A DNA stretch of 64,000 nucleotides. Source: Whitmania pigra. Its lineage: Eukaryota; Annelida; Clitellata; Hirudinida; Haemopidae. The position numbers and the translations under genes were made by a program. The notes under the pieces were generated by a model, which had not been told where the DNA came from, searched no databases, and was given only the letters and a program-made list of their open reading frames with translations. Positions within the stretch are counted from its first letter, which is position 1. Each line of letters starts with the position of its first letter. The stretch lies in contig JAJTWR010000272.1 in the NCBI GenBank assembly GCA_021613335.1, positions 1,152,501 to 1,216,500 on the forward strand, in the 5' to 3' direction. This document shows, in pieces, positions 11,801 through 44,163 of this stretch.

Positions 11801-13528
11801 TGCTGATTCGATATTTTTTTTATGTTCTCGTGTTCACCTGAAGAAAATTGAGCATTTCAAAAGTAGTAACATTATCATTACTAGGACATCGGTTTTAAAT
11901 TGCAGGTGACAAAAATAGTGGGAATGTGACGATCGTGACCATGACGACGACGACGACGATGACACTCAACTCTGCTTGATGAGTAAGTCCGAAATTGTTT
12001 TTTCAGACTCCTGTTGCTTCAAATTGGCTTCGTTTATCAGCCTCATCGTTTCCTTCTGCATCTTGTTGATCTTGCTCTGAAAGTTTTTAGTTTTTATTTA
12101 TATTTATTTATTATATTTATTTATTTTATTTATATTTTATACATATTATTGTAATACATATACATTATTATTTTTTTACACATTAATATGTGTTTATATA
12201 TATATGTAAAACTAATTATGCCATGAGTCATATTTAAGGCCTGGATAATTGTTTGATAATTATTTTTATTTTAAAATCAAATACCTCATAATCTACTTTC
12301 ACTTTCTCAACTTGGTCTTTAAGCTCCAGTTCTTTCTCTTTCTTCATATGTATAATTAATTATTTATAATAATTATATTTAACCATTAAAACAACAACAT
12401 CATCATCATCATCCTCATCATCAATACCATTTCCTCCTTCATCAACTTGCTGTTTTCGATTTCCTCTTTCAACTTGACATTCAACTCTTTCAGTTCATGT
12501 TTGAAGACTTCGTTTTCTTTTTGCAGTTGTTCCAGTTGCTGTGAAAGTTGAGGGTTGTTGCCGTTGTTGAGTCTCAGCTCGTCCAGTTTGTCCTTGTGTC
12601 GTTTGACGAGATGGTTCCTCCAAAAACTTTCGTTCATGAACGCCTTGCCACAGTAGCTGCACTGGATTAATAATAATGATGATGATAATGATAATAATAT
12701 TATTAGTAATGTTAATTTGTAAGGCTCCACGTGTTTGACGTTAGAGAATTCATGTTGGAATAGATTTTTTGAATAAATCTTAAAGAGTTTTAAACTGTCG
12801 TATCCCACCTTGAAGTACGAGTCCGGTCCAAATTTCATGAGCTTCTGCTGGGTCAGAAGAATTTTCTTGCGGTTGTGGCTTTCCGACTTCGCTTTGTTTA
12901 GTTCGTCTTTCAAATCACCAATTTCTGTTGATTTTTGAAAATGATCCTGTGTGAGTTTCAAAAGATGTTTAAGTCAGAAGATGTTAAGTTTAAAGAGTTT
13001 GAATTTATGAAAATACATTTCCAAGTTTCTCGATGACTTCCAGGTTGTCCTTTAATTTTTCCAACAAATAATCTTGTGAATGCTGCAGGATAAAGTTTAA
13101 TCTAGAACTAAATGGAAATCAACAAATAAATTACTACAAACCAAAAGGTATTCAATTATCAGTTGTGACAATAGAAAAACTTTTATGAAGTTTGGATCAG
13201 TGTCATGTAGGTCCTACAAAATGTGGCAAAATTTATTTTTGTAAGTGCATGTTTATAAAGCTTGAGTGATCTAACAAACTCATTGTGAATGTTACAAAAT
13301 GCAATGTTCACTAAGTTGTCTTGCAAAACTGAAATATCTGGTTTGGCCATCAGTTGATCAATGTTGACTGATCCTTCGGTCAAAGAAAGTATATATTTAA
13401 TTACAAAAATGAATGAGTGAAAAATATACGTGTCCATCAATTTGACAATTGCAATATCAACCTAGTTTTTTCCAGTCCAACGCCATATTTTTTAGCCCAA
13501 ATTGAAAATTATTGTCTAAAGTATTCAT
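8866..13528 (-). CDS. DZIP1: DZIP1/iguana-type zinc-finger coiled-coil protein
   Basis: Nineteen phase-consistent exons: 13462-13528, 13276-13373, 13142-13213, 13017-13082, 12809-12946, 12428-12661, 12285-12341, 11971-12076, 11773-11837, 11567-11689, 11226-11369, 10904-11054, 10712-10763, 10484-10592, 10334-10411, 10107-10259, 9848-10029, 9448-9541, 9358-9387. The 3' end is unsure; the last exon is probably about 8866-9084. DZIP1 acts at the ciliary basal body and in Hedgehog signalling. The N-terminal Dzip domain shows LQDNLVNIAFCN and SQLIIEYLL. A lone C2H2 finger follows (CSYCGKAFM, ending H-x4-H), then coiled coil and a low-complexity tail containing SEWDD. The 30-nt exon at 9358-9387 is very short. 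An alternative end is a TGA near 9208, reached through the strong poly-T acceptor near 9235. Confidence 0.88.
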
Positions 13529-13808
13529 CTTAAAACAAAATTTATAAACAACAAGAAAGATTCTTGAATGAAGATACTCTGATAGGTGTTACTGTTTATG
13601 TTGTTATGGCAGCTTCTTAGATTAAACTTTAGTTTTGTTACAATTTAATTTATTTTATATTAAATAGTGTTTTATAATAATATTTTAAACTATTGACAAT
13701 TAATTTTTTAACAAATGTTTAGTTGGCAAATTTTAATTGTTCAGTGCTTTGCGTCTTTGGTCTTTGCCGTGGCTTAGTTGTTTTGGTTCACATCGGAAGC
13801 CTTGTAAA
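13529..13808. promoter_or_regulatory. Shared divergent promoter of DZIP1 and TMEM203
   Basis: Only 280 bp separate the DZIP1 ATG (13528, minus) from the TMEM203 ATG (13809, plus), so both genes probably share a bidirectional promoter and 5' UTRs. The sequence is AT-rich; I saw no clear TATA box or named factor site. Confidence 0.6.
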
Positions 13809-14219
13809 ATGCTTTTAACGTACGCCGAACTTTGTAGGTGGAGTGGAATGACTCTCTTCGAGATATGGATTAATTGTGTTGGCTTGTTTGTGTATTCGGT
13901 TATTTTGGCGCTGAAATTGGAAGGCGTCTGCGATTTTTCTTGGCACATTGTTTTCTCGCCTCTTTTCGTGTCTAGTGGTCTCAATGCGTATTTGACATTA
14001 ATATTTTTCATCAGAAACGTGAAACTGAGGCTTAACAAAGTTATACCGGTAGTGAAATTTTGTCGCTCGGTGTTTCTAGTCTGTTCTTTGTTCTTGTTTT
14101 ATTTGCTTGCCAGCTACAAAGCCACGGGTTCATCAAACATAGCTTATCCTCTTGTTCTCGTTCCTTTGTATGTAGTGCTGCTGATTCTCATGGTGCGCAT
14201 CTGCCACGGCACGTACTAG
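13809..14219 (+). CDS. TMEM203: TMEM203-like four-helix ER membrane protein
   Basis: Single-exon gene of 136 codons, the same length as vertebrate TMEM203. I chose the second in-frame ATG (13809) because the protein then begins MLLTYAELCRW, matching the family N-terminus; an upstream ATG at 13737 would add 24 non-conserved residues. Conserved features include FEIW, LALKLEGV, VFSPLFVSSGLNAY and the C-terminal PLYVVLLILMVRIC. Four hydrophobic helices are visible at about 12-35, 45-68, 80-105 and 110-130. TMEM203 is an ER protein linked to store calcium and STING biology in vertebrates. No intron is seen, unlike its neighbours. Confidence 0.9.
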   Translation: MLLTYAELCRWSGMTLFEIWINCVGLFVYSVILALKLEGVCDFSWHIVFSPLFVSSGLNAYLTLIFFIRNVKLRLNKVIPVVKFCRSVFLVCSLFLFYLLASYKATGSSNIAYPLVLVPLYVVLLILMVRICHGTY

Positions 14220-14555
14220 ATTGCATTTTGCACTTTTTCATATCTCAAAGTTTATGTTGATTGGATGTGCACAATTAACTTTGCATTTAACTCATTGCAA
14301 CGATCGTGATGAAGTTTATTTTTTGCAAAATCCAGGGGCGTGACCGTGCCGTAGAAAAATACTAAAAGTTTACAGGTATATATTGCTCGTAAGGTAATAC
14401 TGTCGACTGCATGCACGTAGGTCGCATGCAAAACACACAAAAATACTTCGACGAACGAAACTCGGATGCTGTCACGTTGATATGTAGTTTGATAAACAGC
14501 TCAAGAAACTCAAGAGTGGACGAATTATGATTTCTGGGGAATCTCTTCGTCGACT
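14220..14555. other. Convergent 3' flanks of TMEM203 and LNX
   Basis: TMEM203 (plus) and LNX (minus) converge here. The 336 bp should hold both 3' UTRs; no consensus AATAAA stands out and no other feature is seen. Confidence 0.5.
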
Positions 14556-34402
<19,847 letters not shown>

Positions 34403-34447
34403 CTATTTTTAGAAAAGTCAATTCCAGGACGATGATTAAAAGTGAAA

Positions 34448-37400
34448 TCAAATTTCAAGAGTCATTTCCGAGATGTCAACGACTCGTGGGAAATTCCCCG
34501 CGGGAACGAAACCACTTGTCTGAAGAGAGAGCTATATAAATCACACGTTTATAAATATAAATATTATTATATAAATTATAAATTATTTTTATATTTTTTA
34601 CATTTAAAATCCCGTTGTATTAAATTTATTGGAAGTTGGAATGAATGGATCCAAAATCTATCTGTACGTGCTGCGCCTCGAGAAAAGAGAATTCCGGATT
34701 TTTTCATTCTTCACGTGGATTATACATTTTATAAAAATAAATTGATAAATATATATTTAATTTATATTTTATTTATTTTATATATATTTAATTTTTATTT
34801 ATAAATTTATAAATATACATTTCTATAAATCTCTAGGTATGCATTTATAAATATAACTTTTATGAACACAAATTTCACAAATACACACTTTAATGAAGCA
34901 ATTTCTATAGAGTTGTTATTATTAATTTATTGTTATTATTTGCAACATACATTTCTTATATTTAAAAAATGTGTGAAATAAACAAAACAAATTCAAAATC
35001 AGTGATTAAATTCGATGATGCGGAAATGAGGCGCATTGAAGATGTATCGAATGAAACGAAAGAATACAGTTGACACCTGATGCAGCTTCTTATTCATCCT
35101 CCATCTATCCACCTATCTATCCTTTCACCTACTATCCATCCGTCTGTCAAACCATTCATCCATTCATTCATCCATTCATCCATTCATTCATCCATTCATC
35201 CACCCATCCATCCGTCCATCCATTCATTAAAGACCTTTAGTTATTCAAGGTGAAATTGTTGTTGGCTGTGAAGGTCAACATGGAGCGATATTAAACATGG
35301 AGCACTTCATATTTTAAAACATTCAAAGAATTCAATGACGAATTCATGGATGATTGCGTGAACAAGCAAAAATTATTCAGCTTTTAATAAAAAATAATAA
35401 TAACGAATCGGTAATAATTAATAAAAAATTGTTTTAAATTAAATGGTCTCTAATAGGAACTCAAAGAAAGGCATTTAATCTCTAAAAGTAAATATTTTAA
35501 ATTCAAATTTTTCCTTTTTTTTAATTTGCCAAAATGTAATAACTTATTTCAATTATAAAACATTTCAAAGTATAAGAAAATATTTCAAAATATAAAATAA
35601 TTCAGTTCTGAACTTGCAAACCGAAATATATTACTGCCATATTTTCTCATTTTTTTCGTTCAATCTGAAGAATGATTAAGGAAATGTTTTAATTAGCCAC
35701 TCTAGCGGTAACGAAGGATGCGGTGGTGATGACGATCCTCGAAGGTGAAACTAATGGAAAATTCGAATCCCGATCAACATCCAGCTTTCTGGAAATCCCC
35801 TCCTCCCAAAGGGAAGGAATCCTTTTCGAGACTGACATGTGAAAGAAAGTGAAGGATGGAAGGTTTCGTGGATGACGAAAATGAGTTTGTATGTTTGTGT
35901 GTTTGTATGTTTGTGTGTCTGTGTGGGGTGAGTAGAATGGCCAGGGGGTAGAGGAACTTTGGGTAGAGTGACTGGGTGGAGAGGACCTTAGAGACATCTG
36001 TCACGCTCATATTGAGGTCAGTCGAGTGCATCGAGGGGTAAAAATTACTTCTTACTTCCTGAAGACGAGTCAACTTCATCTCGGTCCGGAGTTCTGTTTC
36101 CGTTTCCATCCATCATTCGCGCATCACCGACTCCTCTGCATAATCTCACGCTGATGGAATCGCGCATGCGTGAACGCACCTCGACCTCGATCCAGGTCAC
36201 GTGACCTCCTCCCTTTCCACCTGACGACTCGAACGAGGAGGAAGAAGTGTCAGTTTGGAAGGAAAATATTCTGTCATGTATTCATCCCTCCATCCATCCG
36301 TCCATCCATCCATCCATCCATCCATCCATCCATCCATCCATCCTAAAAAGACATTTATTACTAATAATTGCTTACGAACGCATTGGTGCGATGTCTTCAT
36401 GAGGCATGCAATTGGCAGGGGTCGTTTACGAAACTAGAAAACTTTTTTTTGGGAGGTGATCCTTCATTGATGTACGGTACATTATTATCAGTGATGCACA
36501 TTAATTATTTATTTATTTAATTATTTAAATTAAATAATTGATGTACGTTATAATCAGTTTATTGTTTCATCTTATTTGAGTTTGTTTCAATTCAGTGGCA
36601 TCTGTTTGTCTGTCGTCGATCAAAACGTGACTTGCTGGGTTTCTGTCGAATACGAATTGCCAGGAGGCGTAAGAAGTCATTATTCAAAGGTGGATGAATG
36701 GGTGGTTGGATGGATGGATGGATGGATGGGTGGATGGGTGGGTGGATGGGTGGATGGATGGATGGATGAACAAATGAATGAACAGATGGATGGAAAGATG
36801 GATGAATGAATGAGGTAAGCATCACGTACTGAGCCTAATGGTGGTGAAGTAATAACATCTTGTTGCTCCACGTAATTCTAATTCTAAGAATTTTCTTGAA
36901 TAAGCAAAAACAAATTGACACTTATCAAAGAATGGATGGATAGATGGACGGACAGACGAATGGGTGGATGGGTGGATGGATGGATGGATGGATGGATGGA
37001 TGGATGGATGGATGGACAGATGGACGGACAGACGAATGGATGGATGGATGGATGGATGGATGGATGGATGGATGGATGTGTGGAAGGATGGATGGAGAAA
37101 CAAACTCTCTGCCATCACTGCCTCACCGGAGTTTCTTCACGTATTTTTTAAATGATTCTTAAAAACAAAAATAAAAAATAAACTAAACAAAAAGATGAAG
37201 ATTCAACACAAAACCAATGAAATGCGTCGGCAATAAAGAGATTCACGGACAAGCGGAGTTTAGGCAAACAGTGCAAAACGACCGGGATGCATGGCTGCGT
37301 CCGGTGGTAACCTATGGAATACCGGATGCTTTGCATCGTCATCATCATCATGTATGGTGCCAGTGGGACAGAATTATTTACGAGGGATTTTAACCCTCGA

Positions 37401-40178
37401 CCCTTCTCTATCCCTCCGAGGATCACTCCATCCATCCATCCATCCATCCATCCATCCATCCATCCATCCATCCATCCATCCACCAACCCATTTATCCATC
37501 CATCCATCCATCCATCCATAGGATGTGTTCTTGGGTTATTTTTTGTCGCCAGTAAATTTGAGATAGAAGATTACATCTGGTTGATCCAGGTGTGTCGGTG
37601 TTAAATTGCCCCTCAGCGTGGCCTCATGAATATTTATGAGGTTCTGGTCGCTGATAAAAAAAAAAGCAGAAGGAATGTCAACCGATAGAGACGCCAGGGT
37701 CAACACCTACCTTCTTACTTGCAAACGATTTTAAATATTCATTAGAACCGATTTTAAATATTCATTAGAACCAATTTTAAATATTCATTTATATTTCCTT
37801 TAAATATTATAGAACCAATTTAAATAATTATTAGAACCAATTTTAAATATTCATTAGAGCCAATTTTAAATATTCATTAGAACCGAATTTAAATATTCAT
37901 TAGAACCGAATTTAAATATTCATCAGTACCAAATTTAAATATTCATTTCCATTTCTTCCTCGACACAACCTCAAGGCCATAGGTTAGATTTGAAGGTTAA
38001 AATCTAGATCAACCAATCTATGGAACACATGATGATTATGAAGCTGTGTCATCGTCATTGTCATTATCATTATCATTATCATTGCTATTGTCATTATTAT
38101 TGATGGCCTAAAAATAAAGTAACCTTCTCAACCATTGCTTTTCTTGCAACCTTTTGGCACGTAAATATTTGCGAAATTAAATTTGTAAATTTCAAGCATT
38201 TGCTTATTATTTGTGATTTTAAATAATTTACTTTATTTAAAAAAAATATTTCGATTCATCACTAGGCTTCCTGCAGACGTTGTGACGAATCTAATTGGCC
38301 GTCTATTTTTAGAAACCACAGATTTTACACGTGACCTGTCAAAAAGCAACGTCGTTCGTAAATAACTTAAAAAGGCGGGAAAATCGACACCTGTACCCCT
38401 GTTGAAGACACGTGGATGTAATGGATGCACGTGATTGGTTTGTTTGTATCGGGACACGTGATTGGCTGGAATGTGTCACTGCTTGTGATTGGATGGAATG
38501 ATCCTCGTCGTCCAATCAGGATGGAATTAATTAGCCAGACACGTTAATACCGACATGAAACCAATCTGGAAAAGAATCGAACCTTTGCTCGTTTCGGATC
38601 AATCTTGATGATGATAATGATAGTGATGGTGGTGGTGGTGATGATAAAGATCATGACGACGACGACGACGATGATGATGATGATGATGGTGATGATAGGT
38701 ATTAGGAGTGATGATGTGAATATTTATTATTAAGTCAATCCATTATTTTTTACTTTTTATTTCTTACTATTTTAAATTATGACGAGTGACGAATGGGACG
38801 ATTAGCGTCCACGAAAGATGGAGAACCTTATTATCGCTCATTCCAAGATGCACTCTTGCATGTCATCATCATCATCATCATCATCAGCATCAGCATCATC
38901 ATCGTCGTCGTCGTCATCATCATCGAAACAGCAACCGAAGCGATTTGTTGCCTGGAGAATAAAAATTTGATAGAAAGAATTTTAATCTTGAATTTATTGA
39001 AAGCAAAATCTTGCCTCTTTGCGTGGATTTGCAGGAATTAGAAAATAACTGAAATTTTTGTTGTTAAATGAAATATTTTGAAGATTGTTGTTGTTAATTG
39101 TTATTGTTGTTGTTGTTTTAAATTGTTATTGTTGTTGTTTATGGAAAGAATCTCCATGGCAACAGCTAACCGTCGAGAGTGACAGAAGGTTGATGCAGAA
39201 CCAAGCAACATTTCAAAGTATTTATTTCATAATTTTTAACAGATTTATATAAAATCCATTTTAATTTCCGATTATCAAGTAATTTATTCATTCTAAATAT
39301 AATACAATAAAATAATTTGATGCTCTGCTAAATTGCAATTTGGAAGAAATGTTTATATTTAAAAAATAATTCTTGAAATTTACTTTAATACATAATTGTT
39401 CCTTTTAATTGCAGAATTAAAATGAAAATACAGAAATTAAAAAAAAACATTGAAAGTCGTAAAAGCCCTTAACTTTTCTTTGACTTTGTTTAACAAATAT
39501 TAAAATGTGATTATAATATAATTTAAATGTTATTATAATATAATTGAAATGTTATTATAATTTAATTAAAATGGGATTTAGGATGAATAAAATGTGATTA
39601 TAACATAATTAAACATGCTAACACTCACTAAGTACACTTATCAGACATAACTAACCACAACAATTATATTTAGAAAAGTAATAATAAATCTTATTATTAA
39701 TCTTTGACAATAACAACAATCTATTTACTTAATTACAACATCAATAAATAATTATAATATATATAAATAGAAATATGTATATTTAAAATTTAATATTTAA
39801 GTTTCATTATTATTACCATTATTAGTAGTAGTAGTTAGTAATAGTATTATTACAGTAGTGTAGTGAGTGACGTCGCACCTAAATTTAACTCCTCAATTAT
39901 ACAAATGCTTAAGCAATAATGATAAAATAATTTCTAAAATTAATTAATTAAAATTAGTATAATAATAATAATAATATAATAATAATAATAGTAATAACAA
40001 TAATGATAATAATACAAATAATAATAATAAAAATAATATATTATATATATGTAATATAGTAATAATTACGATTAAAAACTCACTTCTTGGGCGAAAGGAT
40101 CATTTCATCTGTTATCTCGAGCATGGACATGTCGTCTATCAACGACTTTCCTAACCGGTCGGCATTCCTTCCGTCCAT
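34448..40178 (-). CDS. Tentative six-exon gene, family unknown
   Basis: Six minus-strand segments with AG/GT borders join in one phase: 40084-40178 ([21 protein letters not shown]...), 37575-37650 ([15 protein letters not shown]...), 37247-37311 ([16 protein letters not shown]...), 36056-36270 (includes [11 protein letters not shown]), 35701-35831 ([16 protein letters not shown]...), 34448-34519 (ends [11 protein letters not shown]). The model totals 217 residues. No homology is recognised. The 71-codon open frame at 36056-36270 and the GTGAGT and GTAAGA donors are the best evidence; phase matches alone are weak support. The stop lies only 46 bp before the first LNX exon on the same strand, so either the genes abut tightly or some of these segments are not real. 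Confidence 0.35.
35090..35226. repeat. CATC/CATT tetranucleotide tract
   Basis: Degenerate CATC and CATT units inside the tentative gene's last intron. Confidence 0.8.
36283..37090. repeat. Three GGAT/CATC arrays
   Basis: (CATC)n covers 36283-36343 on the plus strand; (GGAT)n with GGGT variants covers 36691-36812 and 36930-37090. The first and later arrays are in opposite orientation, so this stretch can form long inverted pairings. Confidence 0.9.
37425..37520. repeat. (CATC)n array
   Basis: About 95 bp of CATC, in opposite orientation to the GGAT array ending at 37090. Confidence 0.9.
37722..37958. repeat. About 24-bp minisatellite
   Basis: Nine or so units of ATTAGAACCAATTTTAAATATTC, with variants CCG/CCA and one degenerate unit in the middle. 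Confidence 0.85.
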
Positions 40179-40235
40179 CACAAGCTACAACAAGCACTGA
40201 ATGCTTCAACGTCGGCAGGCACTTTTATACGCCAA

Positions 40236-40783
<548 letters not shown>

Positions 40784-40784
40784 A

Positions 40785-41119
40785 TTCATGGAATTGGAGC
40801 GATGGATGGAAGGAGATATTCTTCGGATTCAAAGAAGGAAAACCCTTCCGATGATTCCATGCAAATTTCTTTTATCACCAACTCAATTCCTCATCATCAT
40901 CAGCGTCGTCCTCCACTTATTCATGTGATGATAATGATGGCGAAGATGATGACGATGATGATGATGACGACGATGACAGCTGAGGCTCAGGAAACGCTAT
41001 CGGCGTGTTATGGGCGATAATAGGAGACGAAGCACTGTCTGCGAAGCAACAAATTGTCTTGTAATTGTCCGAAGAAACTTGTTTTTCATCCCCACGTATC
41101 CATGGTTACGTCGATGATG

Positions 41120-41150
<31 letters not shown>

Positions 41151-43404
41151 TGACGGCGGTGAATATTGTCACTGAAAATGATGGCGATGATGAGTCAGTA
41201 ATGTCAGCTGATAGTGTCATTAGGGTGCTAGGGTGATCATGAAAGGGGTGCCCATATGGAGTACATGATCACAGAGGTGCCTAGAGGAGTTTGGGAATTC
41301 CATTTCCAGGCCAACATCGTCGTCGTCGTCGTCGTCTTCGTCGTCATTCGCCTCAGGTGAAATGATTCGACGATGATTTCATTCAGTCGCCATTTTCACT
41401 CCTTTCCATAACGACTTGTACCGGGCTGACGATGACGTCATCGTCTGATCACGTGATCACGTGGTCACGTGGGAGCAGGGATGTGCCATTCTGTCTGGAA
41501 ATAGGAGAAACTTCTCATTAGAAGAATCGCTGAGGAGGAGAACAAACACGGAATGAGTAAAAAGCAAAGATGCCTGTCAGTGATGGATGGAGGCTGCCAA
41601 TGGATTTGTCCATCTGGAATCCACCTTCTCGCTTCAGCGAGTTTTCCACGATTTCATCCAACTTTTCTTGGCATAGTTTTTTGTCGGCAAAACGCTGGCC
41701 TTTACGGATTCTGATGTTACAAAGAATTTGACTGACTTGGGAAATGAATGAGTGAGATTTCGTGACGTGTGGTCAATTGGGCGTCCGTCGATGATGCTTA
41801 GGATTTGCCTCTTTGTTTCGACGATCATAATTTTAAATTTTAAAATTCATTCATATTGTCTGGACAAAGTTAGGCATGCATTCTATTAACACCGAAATAG
41901 CAATTTCATTATCATTCCTCTCATACAGTTCGAAATTATTCATCCATTGAATCTCCTGACTCCACTTAAGAACTAAGATTCACGACGTAGACTTTTAATG
42001 AAGAACTGGCATCCATCAGATCTTTTGAAGATGTCTTCACCTTCTTCTTTTGAAGCATGTATCCATTTTCTTTCAAACGATCGTGGCTCGCACACCTGCT
42101 CTTGATTGATAGGAAGTAATTTCTTTATCCAGGTTTATTAGTGCTTAATTTTCAACCACTTCATTTGAATTTCTATATTCACTTTTTTTAGTATAATTAT
42201 GGAAATATTTATTAGTAATAATTATTATTAAGATTAGAATATCAAATGAAAAAGAAATTTCTTAATACGCATAAGCCTGGCTGACCTTAAATATACATTT
42301 ACAGGATTAACTTAAAGTCCCTTGGTTACGTGCCCAGCTCGGTTGTAACGAATTTTATTCGTAAAATAATAGGAAAGGATTTGTTTATGTTTCACAGGTG
42401 TCTCCCTTATCGAGCCGTTGAAGAGATTTCTTCGACTGGGTCTCCATTTTTTTTTTTACGAAAGAATAACATCTCCATAATGATCACATAAAATCTTTTC
42501 TAATAAAACCGTGGTTATATTTATATAAATGTGTTTTTTAATAGAAAAAATGACTCATATTTTGATATATGGGATGGAAGGTTAAAAGTGAATCATTTCC
42601 ATTATCCCTTCTATTTTAGAAAGAAGACGGCGGTAGGACAAATCCACAATTAGTTTTGACGGCAGCATTGAAGTCGTGTCACAAGCAGACGATTTTTGTT
42701 CATGACATTTCCTGGTCCTCATGATATTGCCAATTGGGATTTTTATAGGCGTGTTAAGCTGACGAGCTTTCCTTTCACGCACTAAAACTTGGGAAATACT
42801 TTAACGTCACCATAATTTTTCCAATGTTTCAAGTCCTATTCATAAACTTTTCGTTGGATATCGGAAGGTGAAGAGAAATTCAAAGAGTCTGTTTTTAAAT
42901 TTTTAAGTAACAGCGAGAATCCCGATAATAAATAAATCTATTTTTGGCCTTGTAATTATTCTCAACCTGGGAAGTAATACTGGCTGTGAGATACGACATT
43001 TATCAATTTTTAGTTAAATAAAATTATAAAAATACAATTATTTAGTTTTAAATTTTTGTAAATTTAATAGCTTTGCTTGAAAATCATGGCTTAGATGTTA
43101 AATAGAAATGTTCATTGATCAAAATAAATAAAAAATAAAATAGATAAAATTTTATGGATATTTTATAATTATTTACAAAAAACAAATTTGAGGTCGTTGC
43201 TAACTTTAAATTATTTATTTATATCACTTTTAATTTTTAACGCTTACAGTTGTTACTACGTAGTCTGGCCAATAGGGTTCTGCCAACTCCGCCGGTTCTG
43301 TTGTACCGCTATCAAATAAATGTTCTTGTTTATTGTTTGACGCAGTGCAGATCTAGCTGTGGTGATTATCAACCAGTGTCTCGAATATTTTACACAAGAT
43401 TAAC
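40785..43404. other. Intergenic between repeat block and MANF
   Basis: No gene could be built. Short coding-like minus-strand pieces occur at about 42046-42101 (DRLKENGYMLQKKK) and 41650-41713 (KKLCQEKLDEIVENSLKRE), with possible AG/GT borders but mismatched phases. Minor GAT and CGT repeats lie at 41105-41150 and 41310-41345. The region from 42800 rightward is AT-rich and should include the MANF promoter. Confidence 0.4.
43269..43287 (+). promoter_or_regulatory. ERSE-like element upstream of MANF
   Basis: CCAAT, nine bases, then CCAAC. The ER stress response element is CCAAT-N9-CCACG, so the spacing is exact and only the last two bases differ. It lies 118 bp before the MANF ATG. Vertebrate MANF is induced by the unfolded protein response. 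This may be a divergent ERSE or chance. Confidence 0.4.
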
Positions 43405-44163
43405 ATGCTGCCTCAGATTTTAGTCTTATTCTCTGCTTTTGGGCTTTTCTACACCTCCGGGACACAAGTTACCGAAGAGAATTGCGAAGGTTTGCTTTAC
43501 CGGAATAATTTTTATTTTTTTATATTAAATATTAAGACATCTTTTTGTTTGTTATTTTGTAGTTTGTGTTAAGTTTCTGTCAAAGTTTATAAACACACTG
43601 GAGGAAAATGTTAAAAGTAGCACAAGCAAAATTGAAGATGAATTTAGAAAATTCTGCGAAGACGCCAAGATACACAAGGACAATCGTTTTGTAAGAGATT
43701 GATTGAAATAACACCAACAATGAAGCAGGCTTTTAACCGATACTGAAATTAACTTACAGTGTTATTACGTCGGTGGCTTGAAAGAATCTGCAACTGGTAT
43801 GTTAGGTGAGATTTCTAAGCCAGTGAGTTGGTCAATGCCTGCAGATAAAATCTGCCAGAAACTCAAGAAGATGGATGCTCAAATATGTGATCTGAAATAT
43901 GGTTTGTACTTGATAATCCTTTGTTAGCTATTTTGTGTTAACCATGTTTAAATAATTAATTTTTAACTTCTCATTTAGATAAGAAGATTGACCTGGCTAA
44001 AGTTGACTTCAACAAACTTAAAGTCGGCGATTTGAAGAAGATTCTCTCCGAATGGGGCGAGACTTGCAGAGGGTGTTCGGAGAAGTCCGATTACGTGCGA
44101 ATGGTCAAAGACCTCCTGCCAAAATATGCCCCCGAAGCTGTTAAAGATGGAAAGGAATTATAA
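43405..44163 (+). CDS. MANF: MANF/CDNF family ER neurotrophic factor
   Basis: Four exons (43405-43489, 43563-43690, 43760-43901, 43979-44163) join in phase to 179 codons plus stop, close to the 182 of human MANF. MANF is a secreted, ER-stress-induced cytoprotective protein. Residues 1 to about 21 are a hydrophobic signal peptide. The saposin-like N-domain keeps the paired cysteines (C27 and C30, then [32 protein letters not shown]). The C-terminal SAP-like domain keeps LKKIL, EWGETC and the CRGC redox-type motif at Cys148 and Cys151. The protein ends DGKEL, an ER-retention-like tail; human MANF ends RTDL. Introns are 73, 69 and 77 nt. Confidence 0.97.

Noticed and set aside
36592..37521. Frames such as [11 protein letters not shown] and [12 protein letters not shown]
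   Set aside because: These are translations of CATC/GGAT tetranucleotide repeats, which stay open in several frames by composition.
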